Source: Lysobacteraceae bacterium
GTDB lineage: Bacteria > Pseudomonadota > Gammaproteobacteria > Xanthomonadales > Rhodanobacteraceae
Reading direction: 5' to 3'
Length of the DNA: 64,000 nt
Assembly (NCBI GenBank): GCA_028871555.1
Contig: JAGWNA010000003.1
Coordinates: 62,001 to 126,000, forward strand
Shown here: positions 49,585 through 62,059 of the stretch, one piece after another
Layout: the number at the start of each line of letters is the position of its first letter
Numbering within the stretch: position 1 is the stretch's first letter
Program-made: the position numbers and the translations under genes
The notes under the pieces: model-generated
Databases searched by the model: none
Told to the model about the DNA's origin: nothing
What the model saw: the letters and a program-made list of their open reading frames with translations, nothing else

Positions 49585-50037
49585 TCACTGGATCCGCGTG
49601 ATGTTTCCGTTTGCGTCGACCTGCACGACATCGCCTTCGCGGATGTCGCTGGCGTCTTTCACCTGGATGTTGCTGTAGCTGCCGTCGCCCATTCTCAAGC
49701 GAATGGTCCAGCTTTCGCCGCCGCCGCCGGTGCCGATGGCATGGCCGGCAAGACCGCCGCCGACGGCGCCGCCGACCGTTGCCAGTTCTTTGCCCTTGCC
49801 TCGGCCGACCTGATGGCCGAGCACGCCGCCGGCGACCGCGCCGAGGATGGTGCCGGCAGTGCCGTGATGGCGCCCCTCGGTGACGTTGTGTTCGATGCGT
49901 TCCACCGTACCGCACTGGTCACAGCGCAGATAAATGCCGTCCGGTCGCATCAATACGCCACGCGAGGACTGTGCCTGCGCCAGCGGTGCGATGGCCAGCG
50001 CCAGGATCGCGACGAGCGGGAGGAGTGATGCTTTCAT
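49585..50037 (-). CDS. Glycine-zipper envelope protein
   Basis: A 150-residue protein with a signal peptide (LLPLVAILALAIAPLAQAQ) and a glycine-zipper pair, TAGTILGAVAGGVLGHQVGRGKGKELATVGGAVGGGLAGHAIG, as in 17-kDa surface-antigen/SlyB-type proteins. Two cysteines lie before it (YLRCDQCG), and a beta-type C-terminal region follows (IRLRMGDGSYSNIQVKD). There is no lipobox. It is likely periplasmic or outer-membrane. The terminator at 49536 ends its transcript. Confidence 0.82.
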   Translation of the reverse strand: MKASLLPLVAILALAIAPLAQAQSSRGVLMRPDGIYLRCDQCGTVERIEHNVTEGRHHGTAGTILGAVAGGVLGHQVGRGKGKELATVGGAVGGGLAGHAIGTGGGGESWTIRLRMGDGSYSNIQVKDASDIREGDVVQVDANGNITRIQ

Positions 50038-50230
50038 GCGGTGACTCCATGGGGGGCGGGAAATGGCGCCACTTTACGCCGGTGGGCTGAAAGGCAGGTA
50101 AAGAGTGCGCTAAATCGAAACGGGGCGACGCGGACCGGCCTGTGCCGCGGGTGCCTGCGGCTGGAGGCGGCATGGCCGGGGCAGTCCACGGCTTCGCCGG
50201 TCGTCGGGCGGCTCCTCTAGACTGCGGCGC

Positions 50231-51652
50231 ATGAGTATTGCCCTCGTCCTGTTCCGCCGCGACCTGCGCCTGGCCGACAACCCCGCCCTGACGGCCGCCT
50301 GCGCGGCGCACGAACAGGTATTGCCGTTGTATATCCATGCCCCGCAAGAGGAGGGCGAATGGGCGCCGGGCGCGGCCAGCCGCTGGTGGCTGCATCACGC
50401 GCTGGCCGCGTTGCAGGCCCGGATGCGCGAGCGGCACGGCGATCTGCACCTGCGCCAGGGCGACGACAGCTTGCCGATCCTGCAGGACGTGCTGCGGCGC
50501 ACCGGCGCCAGCGCGGTGTACTGGAACCGTCGCTACGAACCGGCGGCGATCGCAAGCGACACGGCGATCAAGGCGGCGCTGCGGGAGCAGGGTGTGCCAG
50601 TGCACAGCTTCAATGCCGCGCTATGGTGCGAGCCATGGCGGATCGCCACCGGGCAGGACGCGGCGTATCGGGTCTTCACGCCGTTCTGGCGCAACCTGCG
50701 GTCGCGGCTGACAGGGGCGGCGCCACTGCCGCCGCCATCGCCGCTGCGTTGGGGGCAGGCGGCCGGCGGCGTGCCGCTGGCATCGCTGAAGCTGTTGCCG
50801 CGGACCGGCTGGGACAGCGGCCTGCGCGAGACGTGGACGCCGGGCGAGCAGGGCGCGCAGGAGATGCTGGAGATCTTCGCCGACGATGCGCTGGGCGATT
50901 ACGCGCAGGCGCGCGACCTGCCGGCACGTCGCGGCACGTCGCGGCTGTCGCCGCATCTGCACTTCGGCGAGATCTCGCCGCGGCAGATCCACCACATGCT
51001 GCATGCCAGGGCACAGCGGATGGATGCGGCGCGGCGACCGGATCTCGAGCCGTATCTGCGCGAGCTTGGCTGGCGCGAGTTTGCCCATCACCTGCTGTAT
51101 CACTTCCCCGCCACGCCGACGGCCAACTTCAATGCACGCTTCGACGGCTTTCGCTGGGCCGGGACGGACGACGCGCTGCTGCAACGATGGCGGCAGGGAT
51201 GCAGCGGCATTCCGCTGGTCGACGCGGGCATGCGCGAGTTGTGGCACACCGGCTGGATGCACAACCGGGTGCGCATGGTGGCCGCCAGCCTGCTGGCCAA
51301 AAACCTGCGCCAGCACTGGCTGCATGGCGCACGCTGGTTCTGGGACACGCTGGTGGATGCGGACCTGGCCAGCAACACGCTGGGCTGGCAGTGGGTGGCC
51401 GGATGCGGTGCGGACGCGGCGCCGTATTTCCGCGTGTTCAACCCGGTCGCGCAGGCACGCAAGTTCGATCCGCAGGGTGTGTATCTGCGCCGCTGGCTGC
51501 CGGAGCTGGCCCATGCGCCGCTGCCGCTGCTGCACGAGCCCTGGAAGGACCCCGTGCTGCTGCGGCACAGCGGTTATCCGGCGCCGATCGCCGATCTGGG
51601 CCAGTCGCGCCTGCAGGCGCTGGCGGCGTACCGGGATCTGCGCGGCGATTGA
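50231..51652 (+). CDS. phrB: Deoxyribodipyrimidine photolyase
   Basis: A 473-residue DNA repair flavoprotein that splits pyrimidine dimers with light. The N-terminal antenna domain starts ALVLFRRDLRLADNPAL; the FAD domain shows TSRLSPHLHFGEISPRQI, ELGWREFAHHLLYHFP, GIPLVDAGMRELWHTGWMHNRVRMVAASLLAKNL and DLASNTLGWQWVAGCG. The tryptophans of the electron-transfer chain appear present. It has the standard class I length. It stands alone, convergent with nhaD. Confidence 0.96.
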   Translation: MSIALVLFRRDLRLADNPALTAACAAHEQVLPLYIHAPQEEGEWAPGAASRWWLHHALAALQARMRERHGDLHLRQGDDSLPILQDVLRRTGASAVYWNRRYEPAAIASDTAIKAALREQGVPVHSFNAALWCEPWRIATGQDAAYRVFTPFWRNLRSRLTGAAPLPPPSPLRWGQAAGGVPLASLKLLPRTGWDSGLRETWTPGEQGAQEMLEIFADDALGDYAQARDLPARRGTSRLSPHLHFGEISPRQIHHMLHARAQRMDAARRPDLEPYLRELGWREFAHHLLYHFPATPTANFNARFDGFRWAGTDDALLQRWRQGCSGIPLVDAGMRELWHTGWMHNRVRMVAASLLAKNLRQHWLHGARWFWDTLVDADLASNTLGWQWVAGCGADAAPYFRVFNPVAQARKFDPQGVYLRRWLPELAHAPLPLLHEPWKDPVLLRHSGYPAPIADLGQSRLQALAAYRDLRGD

Positions 51653-51785
51653 TCTGCTGGCCGGCACGTGCGCCGCCGGTTGCGCTCGGCCGGTCGGAGT
51701 CTCCGGCGGGTTCGGCTTCGATCGCGGGGACATCATGCCCGATGATGGCCGGATGCCGCCGCACGCGTGCCACGGCCACGGCCGG

Positions 51786-53189
51786 TCAGCCGGTGAACAG
51801 CGCCGCGTTCAGCCACAGGTGCAGCGCGATGCTGGCGACGTAGCCCAGGCCGATCGCCCAGCTCCAGCGCAGGTGGCGCATGAAGGTGTACTGCCCGCGT
51901 GAAGCGCCCATCAGCGCCACGCCCGCGGCGGAGCCGACCGACAGCAGGCTGCCGCCGACGCCGGCGGTCAGGGTGATCAGCAGCCACTGTCCCTGATCCA
52001 TCGGCGGGTTCATCTTGATCACCGCGAACATGATCGGGATGTTGTCGACCACCGCCGACAGCAGCCCCATCGCCGCATTGGCCACGCTGGGCCCGAGGCT
52101 GCCGTACAGCTGGTGCGAGGCCAGTTCCAGATAGCCGATGGCGGCCAGGCCGCCGACGCAGGCGAACACCCCGTAGAAAAACAGCAGCGTGTCCCACTCG
52201 GCGTTGGCGATGATCTGGAAGATCGAGTAGCCCTGCGGCTCGATGCCTTGCGCCAGCGCATAGCGGCGCTGGCGATGGTCGATGCGGGTGGCCAGCAGGT
52301 TCAGCAGCGCCAGGCCGGTCAGCATGCCGTACACCGCCGGCATGCCCAGCAGCTGATGGCCGGCCACGGTGATCATGATGGTCAGCACAAAGGTCAGGCA
52401 GATGGCGATGCCGCCGTGCTTGATGCGGCTGTCGTTTGCCGTACGCTCCGGCTTGCCGGCGGGCAACGCGAAGAACATCAGTACGGCGGGCACCAGCCAG
52501 TTGGCCAGGGCGGGCAGGAAGATCCGGAAGAACTCGAAGAAATCCGCCTTCTGCGCCTGCCACACCATCAGCGTGGTGATGTCGCCGAACGCGCTCCAGG
52601 CGCCGCCGGCATTGGCCGCCACCACCAGGTTGATCAGCGCCAGCGTGATGAAGCGCGCATTGCCGGCGCCGACCGCCAGGATCACCGCCGACATCACCAG
52701 CGCGGTGGTCAGGTTGTCCAGCACCGGGGAGAGCAGGAACGCCAGCAATCCGGTGATCCAGAACAGGCTGCGGTAGCCGAAGCCGTGCCGGATCAGCTGT
52801 CCGCGCAACGCCTCGAATACGCCGCGCTCGCCCATTGCGGTGACGTAGGTCATCGCCACCACCAGGAAGAAAAAGATCTCTGCGTATTCCAGGAACATCG
52901 CCTCGAAAGCCTGCCGCGCCTGCGTGGCCAGCCCGGTCGAGCTGCCGGTATGCCAGGCGATCAGGCCCCAGATCAGCGCCGCCGCCAGCACCACCGGCTT
53001 GGATTTGGCGACGTTGATGCGTTCTTCCAGGATCACCGCCACGTAGGCCAGCACGAACAGCGCCAGCGCGATCCAGCCGACCGGGTGCTGGCTCAGGTGA
53101 AAGTTCACATCGGCGCCGGGTTCGGCCGCGGACACGGGCATGGTGGCAAGCACTGCGGCCGGCGCGATCAGGGCGGTCAGCCATCGCAT
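51786..53189 (-). CDS. nhaD: Sodium:proton antiporter NhaD
   Basis: A 467-residue antiporter. A signal-like first helix (LTALIAPAAVLATMPVSAA) is followed by about 12 helices. Family features include FAYVAVILEERINVAKSKP-like LAYVAVILEERINVAKSKP, ITGLLAFLLSPVLDNLTTALVM, AANAGGAWSAFGDITTLMVW and SAVVDNIPIMFAVIKMNP, with the paired Asp-Asn motifs of the ion transporter superfamily. It would expel Na+ or Li+ in exchange for protons. It is separate from the neighbouring genes. Confidence 0.93.
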   Translation of the reverse strand: MRWLTALIAPAAVLATMPVSAAEPGADVNFHLSQHPVGWIALALFVLAYVAVILEERINVAKSKPVVLAAALIWGLIAWHTGSSTGLATQARQAFEAMFLEYAEIFFFLVVAMTYVTAMGERGVFEALRGQLIRHGFGYRSLFWITGLLAFLLSPVLDNLTTALVMSAVILAVGAGNARFITLALINLVVAANAGGAWSAFGDITTLMVWQAQKADFFEFFRIFLPALANWLVPAVLMFFALPAGKPERTANDSRIKHGGIAICLTFVLTIMITVAGHQLLGMPAVYGMLTGLALLNLLATRIDHRQRRYALAQGIEPQGYSIFQIIANAEWDTLLFFYGVFACVGGLAAIGYLELASHQLYGSLGPSVANAAMGLLSAVVDNIPIMFAVIKMNPPMDQGQWLLITLTAGVGGSLLSVGSAAGVALMGASRGQYTFMRHLRWSWAIGLGYVASIALHLWLNAALFTG

Positions 53190-53268
53190 GGGAAATCCTC
53201 GGGATGAAATCGTTGCGTCGATCGCGCAACAGGGTATCAGTTACCCATGCCGGCCCGGATCTGTGCGT

Positions 53269-54744
53269 TCAATGCGCGGCCCGCTGCAGCGCGTCGGCAT
53301 GGCTCGCGGGGTGGTCCGGGCGCAGTCGCAGAAAGATCAGCGCGGCAGCCAGCGTGACCAGTGCCAGCAACAGCACGGCGGCGTGGAAGGCGTCGACATT
53401 GGCGGCCGGCACCTGCGCATGGCGGCCCAGGAACAGTTCCATCAGGATGGTGGCCAATGCGATGCCGAAGCTCATCGACAGGTACTGGGCGGTCGATGCC
53501 ATCGACGACGCCATCGATGCGTGCCTGACGTCGAGGTCGGTGTAGATCAGCGTGTTCATCGCGGTGTATTGCAGTCCCATGAAACCGCCATAGACGAAGG
53601 TCATCGCGCCGATCACCCAGACCGGCGTGGCGCCGCCCAGCAGTGCGAACGAAGCCAGCAGGCCGGCCACGACCATGGTGTTGCCCAGCAGCATGCGCCG
53701 GTAGCCGAGCCGGTTCAGCAGGGGGTGTATCAGCCACTTGGCGCCGATCGAGCCCAGTGCCTGCGGCACCATCATCAGGCCCGCCATCAACGGCGACCAG
53801 CCACAGCCCACCTGCAGGAACAGCACCAGCAGCAGGAACATGCCGGAGATGCCCAGACGCGTGAACAGGTTGCCGGCCAGCGCCACGCGGACGCTGCGCA
53901 CGCGCAACAACGCGAGGTCCGCCACCGGATGCGTGGTGCGCCGGCTGTGCCAGACGTAAAGCGTGCCGAACAGCAGCGCCAGCGCGCCGCAGGTGGCAAT
54001 GCCGGGCAGATGATCGAGCGCGCTGCCGCTCATTTCCGCGACCGCCAGCAGCAGCGCCGAGGCGGCGGCAAACAGCGCGAAGCCCGGCAGGTCGAAACGG
54101 TTCGGCCGGGCCAGCCGGTACTCCGGCATGCCGTGGCGGTTCATCCACAGTCCGAGCACGCCGACCGGTACGTTGATCAGGAAAATCAGCCGCCAGCTGG
54201 TGAACTGCACCAGCGCGCCGCCCAGCAACGGCCCCAGCACCGAACCGAGCAGGCCGAACGTGGCCACCGTGCTCATCGCCTGCACGAACTCGCGCTTGTC
54301 GATGCTGCGCGCCAGCACATAGCGGCCCACCGGCATCAGCGCGGCGCCGCCGACGCCTTGCAGCACGCGGGCCGCGACCAGTTGCGGCAGGGTCTGGGCG
54401 AGGCCGCAGAGCAACGAGCCGACACTGAACACCGCGATCGCGGTACCGAATACCCGGCGCGTGCCGAAGCGGTCGCACAGCCACGGACTGGCCGGGATCA
54501 GGATCGCCAGGGTCAGCACGTAACTGGTCAGCGCCGTGCGCATGCCCAGCGGCGTCACGCCCAGCGCATCGGCCACCGCGGGCACCGCGGTATTGACGAT
54601 GGTCGAATCGAGCGCCTGCATGAAGAACGAGGCGGCGACCAGCCAGATCAGGCCACGAAAACGATGCCGCGAGGACGCTGCGGAAAGTGTCGCCCGCACG
54701 GCATCCGAAGCAGGCAGGGGAGAGGTGGACGCATCGGCAGGCAT
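53269..54744 (-). CDS. MFS multidrug efflux transporter (DHA2/EmrB type)
   Basis: A 491-residue transporter with about 14 helices. The first helix motif, FFMQALDSTIVNTAVPAVADALG, is the DHA2 (14-helix drug:H+ antiporter) signature, followed by LCDRFGTRRVFG (motif A) and RVLQGVGGAALMPVGR. No EmrA-type adaptor gene adjoins it. Substrates are unknown. It stands 80 bp downstream of nhaD on the same strand order. Confidence 0.9.
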   Translation of the reverse strand: MPADASTSPLPASDAVRATLSAASSRHRFRGLIWLVAASFFMQALDSTIVNTAVPAVADALGVTPLGMRTALTSYVLTLAILIPASPWLCDRFGTRRVFGTAIAVFSVGSLLCGLAQTLPQLVAARVLQGVGGAALMPVGRYVLARSIDKREFVQAMSTVATFGLLGSVLGPLLGGALVQFTSWRLIFLINVPVGVLGLWMNRHGMPEYRLARPNRFDLPGFALFAAASALLLAVAEMSGSALDHLPGIATCGALALLFGTLYVWHSRRTTHPVADLALLRVRSVRVALAGNLFTRLGISGMFLLLVLFLQVGCGWSPLMAGLMMVPQALGSIGAKWLIHPLLNRLGYRRMLLGNTMVVAGLLASFALLGGATPVWVIGAMTFVYGGFMGLQYTAMNTLIYTDLDVRHASMASSMASTAQYLSMSFGIALATILMELFLGRHAQVPAANVDAFHAAVLLLALVTLAAALIFLRLRPDHPASHADALQRAAH

Positions 54745-54845
54745 GGCTGTCCCATGATAGCTGCTGTGACAGCTTTTATTCCGGGTGGGCGGCCGGGGAG
54801 TCAGTCGCCTTTCAGCTTGCCGGACAGATCAGCCTGCCGGGCAGA

Positions 54846-55472
54846 TCAGGGCTTGAAGTGATGCACGTAGCCGATGCTGAAACCGCCCGGCAGCCACCCC
54901 ACCAGCAGCGACGAATGGCGATGCGCCGTCCACAGCCCCACGCCGGTGCCCAGCGCCGCGCCGACCAGCACGTCGCTCTGCCAGTGGCCGCGGGTCTTCA
55001 TGCGGGCCACCGCGTCGTAGGCCGGAAGCAGCGCCAGCGCGTACACGGCCGGGTGTTCGCTGCCGTAGTTGACCATGAACGGGGTGACCGCCGCCGAGAT
55101 CGCCGCGACCTCGCCGCTGGGAAAACTCTGCGCGTGGGTGCCGTGGAAGAAACGGTTCGGGTCGGACGTCTGCGACGGCCGTTCGCGCTGGAACGTGTAT
55201 TTCATCGCCTGGGCGCCGATGCCCGATACCAGCATCGCATCGGCCGAACGCCAGAACGTGTCGCCGAGCTTGTTGTCGTCGCCGAACGCCAGCGCGCCGA
55301 TACCCACGGTGAGGATCGAGCCGTACATGAGGACCTGCTGGTTGCTGCGCTTCCAGATGCCGCTGTTGTCGTAGTGCAGGCGGTGGTCGATGCCGAACGG
55401 GCCGCCGCCGGCAAGGGCATTGCCGCAGAGAGAGCAGGCAACGAGGAATGCTGCCAGACGCGATGCACGCAT
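54846..55472 (-). CDS. PAP2-like phosphatase family protein, variant active site
   Basis: A 208-residue exported protein with a signal peptide ending near GNALA and GGAGGAG before the ATG. It shows the three PAP2 motifs: MKYTFQRERPSQ (KxxxxxRP), SFPSGEVAAIS, and RGHWQSDVLVGAALG (R-x2-H-x3-D type). In the second motif the usual His of PSGH is Glu. Active PAP2 enzymes use that His in catalysis, so activity is uncertain. It may be a lipid phosphate phosphatase of the periplasm or an inactive relative. Confidence 0.85.
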   Translation of the reverse strand: MRASRLAAFLVACSLCGNALAGGGPFGIDHRLHYDNSGIWKRSNQQVLMYGSILTVGIGALAFGDDNKLGDTFWRSADAMLVSGIGAQAMKYTFQRERPSQTSDPNRFFHGTHAQSFPSGEVAAISAAVTPFMVNYGSEHPAVYALALLPAYDAVARMKTRGHWQSDVLVGAALGTGVGLWTAHRHSSLLVGWLPGGFSIGYVHHFKP

Positions 55473-58565
<3,093 letters not shown>

Positions 58566-58569
<4 letters not shown>

Positions 58570-59525
58570 GCGGCGCCGGCAAGCATGCGGCGCTGCACCT
58601 GCGCGCACGCCTCTATGCCCTGATCCGCGTGTTCTTCGCCGAACGCGAGGTGCTGGAGGTGGAGACGCCGATCCTGTCCGCGGCCGGCAACACCGATCCG
58701 AACATCGACAGTTTCAGCACCGCGTTCAGCGGGCACGTGGATGCCGGCGCGCGAACGCGCTGGCTGCGTACCTCGCCGGAGTTTGCGCTGAAGCGGTTGC
58801 TGGCCGCCGGCATCGGCGACTGCTACGAGCTGGGCCGGGTGTTCCGCAACGGCGAGGCCGGCGGCCGGCACAACCCCGAGTTCACCATGCTGGAGTGGTA
58901 TCGGGTCGGCTGGGACCATCGGCGACTGATGGAGGAGACCATCGCGTTGGTCGAGGCGGCGCTGGCGATGGTGGGCCGGCGTGCCGAGGTGCTGATCGAG
59001 AACTACCGGCAGCTGTTCCTCGACGAGCTGGGGCTCGATCCGATCCACGCCAGTTTCGACGAACTGCGCGCACCGCTGGCCGCCTACGGCATCGATCCGG
59101 CGGGACTGACCCGCGACGACTGGCTCGATCTGCTGATCACCCACAAGCTGCAGCCGGCGTTTCCGCGCGACCGCATCACGGTGATCCACGACTACCCGGC
59201 CAGCCAGTGCGCGCTGGCGAAGGTCCGTCCCGGCGAGCCGCCGATGGCCGAGCGCTTCGAGCTGTACCTCGGTTGCCACGAACTGGCCAATGGCTATCAC
59301 GAGTTGAACGACGCCGCCGAGCAGCGCGCCCGCTTCGAGCGCGACAACGCCGTGCGCTGCGCGCGTGGCCAGCGCGAGCTGCCGCTGGATGCGCACCTGC
59401 TGGCCGTGCTCGACGCGATGCCCGATTGCGCCGGTGTGGCGTTGGGGATCGAACGCCTGCTGATGTGTCTGGCCGGCACCGATGCGATCGCCGACGTGCT
59501 GACGTTCCCTTTCGACCAGGCATGA
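58566..59525 (+). CDS. epmA: Elongation factor P--(R)-beta-lysine ligase EpmA
   Basis: A 319-residue class II lysyl-tRNA-synthetase-like enzyme (PoxA/GenX) without the anticodon domain. It attaches beta-lysine to a Lys of elongation factor P. Motifs: FFAEREVLEVETPILS, RTSPEFALKRLLAAGIGDCYELGRVFRNGEAGGRHNPEFTMLEWYR, YHELNDAAEQRARFE and CAGVALGIERLLMCLAG. The length matches the family. Its ATG overlaps the VOC gene by 4 bases. Confidence 0.95.
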
Positions 59526-59606
59526 GCCGTGCGGGTGGTGGTGGCCCGGCTTGCGCCACCACCGCGATTTTCCGCAACGCGAACCGCATGGGCCATCCCT
59601 GGCCGG

Positions 59607-59634
59607 AAAGGGGACAACTAAAAGGGGACAACTA
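59607..59634. repeat. Tandem 14-bp repeat
   Basis: AAAGGGGACAACTA occurs twice without a gap, at 59607-59620 and 59621-59634, at the 3' end of the DUF4785 gene. The core AAGGGGACAAC also appears on the minus strand as the ribosome-binding-site region of the lipase gene (61754-61764). Significance unknown. Confidence 0.7.
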
Positions 59635-60894
59635 CAAGGTGTCGAACCGCAGCGCCACGGCCCGACGCTCGATCAGGCCGATTGCCGGCTGATCCTGCAG
59701 GCGCAGGTCGTGCACTTCATACGGTGCGCCGATACCCGTGAGACTGGCCGCGTTGTAATGCAGCACCAGTTGTCCGTTGCCCCTGGGCAGCCATGCCGCC
59801 GATTGCGCATAGGCCGCCGGCACCATCAGTCCGTCGGCACTGCGCCCGTACAGAACGGCGGAAACCGCATAGCGGCTGCTGCCTTGCACGGTCACGCCGA
59901 GCGTGATGTCGATGCCCTGGTCGCTGGCGCGGGCTGTTTCGGCGATGCCGCTCAGCCGCGCATCCGGCACCGCGGCGGAAAATACCGTGGTGGTGTCGCG
60001 GCGCACGGTGTTGCCGGCGGCGTCGTGGCCCGAGCTGAAGCTGTGCACTTCCCACAGCCCCGGCGTGGCCGGAATGTCCTTCGGCTGGACATCGACCGCA
60101 AAGCTGCCGTCGGTCTGACGTTGATAGGTCAGCGTCGTGATGTGGCCATCGGGTGCGCGCAGGTATCCGCCGACGGCCTGCAGGGGCATTTCGGTGTTTG
60201 CGTCATGCAGGGCGACACGGACATGCACGTCGCGGCCAAGCAATACGTCGTCGCGATTGCCGGCAGCGGTGAGCGTGTATGCGCTTTGTGGTTCGAAAAC
60301 ATGTACCACGTAACGGCCACTGGCCGTGGGTGCCCGCAGGGTCGCCATGCCTGAGCCCAGCGCGGGGTTGAGTTTCATCACCAGTGAAGCGGCCGGTACG
60401 TCCATGCCGGCCTCATGCAGGGACCGCGCATCGGCGATCTGGCTGGATGCCTGGCCGGCAGTCAGCGCATGGCGACCGAGCTGGAGGTGGACGGTGGCGG
60501 GCTGCAATTTACCTGCGAGGGGGTCGCTCGGGCTCAGTCGAATGATTGCCCCCGGCGCGGTCAATGGAAGCTCGATCCCCTGCTGCAGCGAACTGGCCGC
60601 CGCATCGATCCAGTATTCGCGGCTGCTGCGCACAAACGGTTGGGGCGTGGTTAGCAGCGAAGAGTCGTGCGGCAGCGCCCAGCTGATGCTGACCGGCTGG
60701 CGTTCCAGATGCACGTGCGATGCAGGTGCGGCGGCCATGCCGAAGCTGGGTGCTGGCGTGCGTGCGAGCAGCACGGTGGGCACCATGTCGCCCGTCTGTG
60801 GCGGCAGCAGGGCCCGGGTACCGGCGAAGACCGGTGACATGGTCAGGATTGCCAGCACGGAGCCGGCAAGAATGCGTGGCTTCATGGCGATCAT
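59632..60894 (-). CDS. Secreted DUF4785 protein
   Basis: A 420-residue exported protein: signal peptide ILAGSVLAILTMSPVFAG, then a beta-rich body resembling DUF4785 (PVSISWALPHDSS, YWIDAAASSLQQGIELPLTAPGAIIRLSP, YVVHVFEP, GYLRAPDGHITTLTYQRQTDGSF). The latter half looks like immunoglobulin-type domains. Function is unknown; relatives occur next to secreted enzymes. Its ATG at 60894 overlaps the stop of the lipase gene by 4 bases, which supports that start over 60885. Confidence 0.82.
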   Translation of the reverse strand: MIAMKPRILAGSVLAILTMSPVFAGTRALLPPQTGDMVPTVLLARTPAPSFGMAAAPASHVHLERQPVSISWALPHDSSLLTTPQPFVRSSREYWIDAAASSLQQGIELPLTAPGAIIRLSPSDPLAGKLQPATVHLQLGRHALTAGQASSQIADARSLHEAGMDVPAASLVMKLNPALGSGMATLRAPTASGRYVVHVFEPQSAYTLTAAGNRDDVLLGRDVHVRVALHDANTEMPLQAVGGYLRAPDGHITTLTYQRQTDGSFAVDVQPKDIPATPGLWEVHSFSSGHDAAGNTVRRDTTTVFSAAVPDARLSGIAETARASDQGIDITLGVTVQGSSRYAVSAVLYGRSADGLMVPAAYAQSAAWLPRGNGQLVLHYNAASLTGIGAPYEVHDLRLQDQPAIGLIERRAVALRFDTL

Positions 60895-61751
60895 CCCTTG
60901 AGGTCGTTGGCGAGAATGGATTCGAGCCCGAAGCAGGCGCGACGGCTCTGGTTATGGTTCAGCACCGAGCCACCGCTGGTGCGTTGCGTGTCCCTGAACC
61001 AGACCGTGCCGGCGGCGGATGCGCTGGTGCATTCGATGAAGCCGTCGGAACAGCTGTTCAACCAGTTCTGGGTGATTTCCAGCCCCACACTGTCGGTGTA
61101 GCCGCCGCAGTACGCCTGGCTACTCCAGAATGCCGAGACCACATCGGTGCCGACCACGTCGCGAAACGCCACCGGCAACGCCGGCCGACCGGCTGTACCC
61201 AGCAAATATTGCTGGTTGTAGGTGGCCATCCAGCCGACCTGTTGCTGGCGTACGGCATCGGTCTTGTAGCCGAGCAACCAGCCGAGCGCGGACTCGAATA
61301 CATTGCCGGCGATCACCGCATCGGCCAACGGCGTGCCGGCACTGGAGGGCGCCAGCGCATCGACTTTGGCGATGCGCTGGATGATGGCCGGGTAGCGCGC
61401 GTCCCAGGTCGGGTTGGACAGGATCCAGCGCATCACGTTGCCGCCATTGGAATGCGTGATGACGATCAGACGGTCGATGTGCCGGTTCTGGATGAAGGCG
61501 GTCAGCTGGGTGGCGAGGCAGCCGGCCGCGCGATCGTCCCACATGTACTGGTCGAAGTCGCAGTTGACCACCAGCAGGTTGCTGCGGTCGGTGAGGCCGT
61601 TGCGGATCCCCTCGACCATCGCGGCCTGCCAGTAGTTGTTGTAGGCATCGGTCTGATTGCCGGTGCCGTGCACCAGGGCGACCCCGGTGGTCGTTGCCAG
61701 TGCCGAGGCACTGGTCAGTGCCAGTGAAAGCGTTAGCCACAAGCGTCGCAT
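60891..61751 (-). CDS. Secreted alpha/beta hydrolase (lipase-like)
   Basis: A 286-residue protein with a signal peptide (LWLTLSLALTSASALA). The hydrolase fold starts GVALVHGTGNQ (oxyanion region), the nucleophile elbow is VITHSNGGNVMRW with Ser about residue 101, and VDALAPSSAGTPLADA follows. As in the hydrolase at 2581-4023, the first Gly of GxSxG is Thr. Several cysteines (YCGGYT, SCSDGFIEC) may form disulfides outside the cytoplasm. It is first in a two-gene operon with the DUF4785 gene. Substrate is unknown. Confidence 0.85.
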   Translation of the reverse strand: MRRLWLTLSLALTSASALATTTGVALVHGTGNQTDAYNNYWQAAMVEGIRNGLTDRSNLLVVNCDFDQYMWDDRAAGCLATQLTAFIQNRHIDRLIVITHSNGGNVMRWILSNPTWDARYPAIIQRIAKVDALAPSSAGTPLADAVIAGNVFESALGWLLGYKTDAVRQQQVGWMATYNQQYLLGTAGRPALPVAFRDVVGTDVVSAFWSSQAYCGGYTDSVGLEITQNWLNSCSDGFIECTSASAAGTVWFRDTQRTSGGSVLNHNQSRRACFGLESILANDLKG

Positions 61752-62059
61752 GTGTTGTCCCCTTCGAAGGCGGCGGATGCCGCGGATGAAGTCGACTGGC
61801 GAGCGGAAACGGGCACGCAAAGCCACCCGTTGCTGCAGGCAGGCCGACCGTTGAGGATGCCGTCGAGGCATCGATGGAGACCGCAGGTTCCCCTAAACCA
61901 TGCGGTCGCGCATGGACTCTAACAGCGCCATACGCACCAGTCTTGACGCATCTGCACAATTGCCGTCGCACCGCCCCAGCGGAGCACATCATGCTGCGCG
62001 CGAGGGCCTGTCGTGCGGTATGGTGTCGCCCCTTCGTGCCGAACGGATCGCATTGCCCG
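61752..62059. other. Divergent promoter region, no clear signals
   Basis: A 308-bp gap between the lipase and MFS genes. I see no gene and no convincing promoter boxes; a TTGACG at 61943-61948 has no matching -10 at normal spacing. An in-frame ATG at 61991 with GGAG 6 bases upstream could give the MFS protein 23 more residues. Confidence 0.4.

Noticed and set aside
48665-49915. 416-codon minus-strand ORF between the twin genes and the glycine-zipper gene
   Set aside because: It runs antisense to twin B and in the wrong frame of the glycine-zipper gene; no domain.
53140-54861. 573-codon plus-strand ORF opposite the EmrB-type pump
   Set aside because: Antisense shadow of a good 14-helix transporter, no ribosome binding site.
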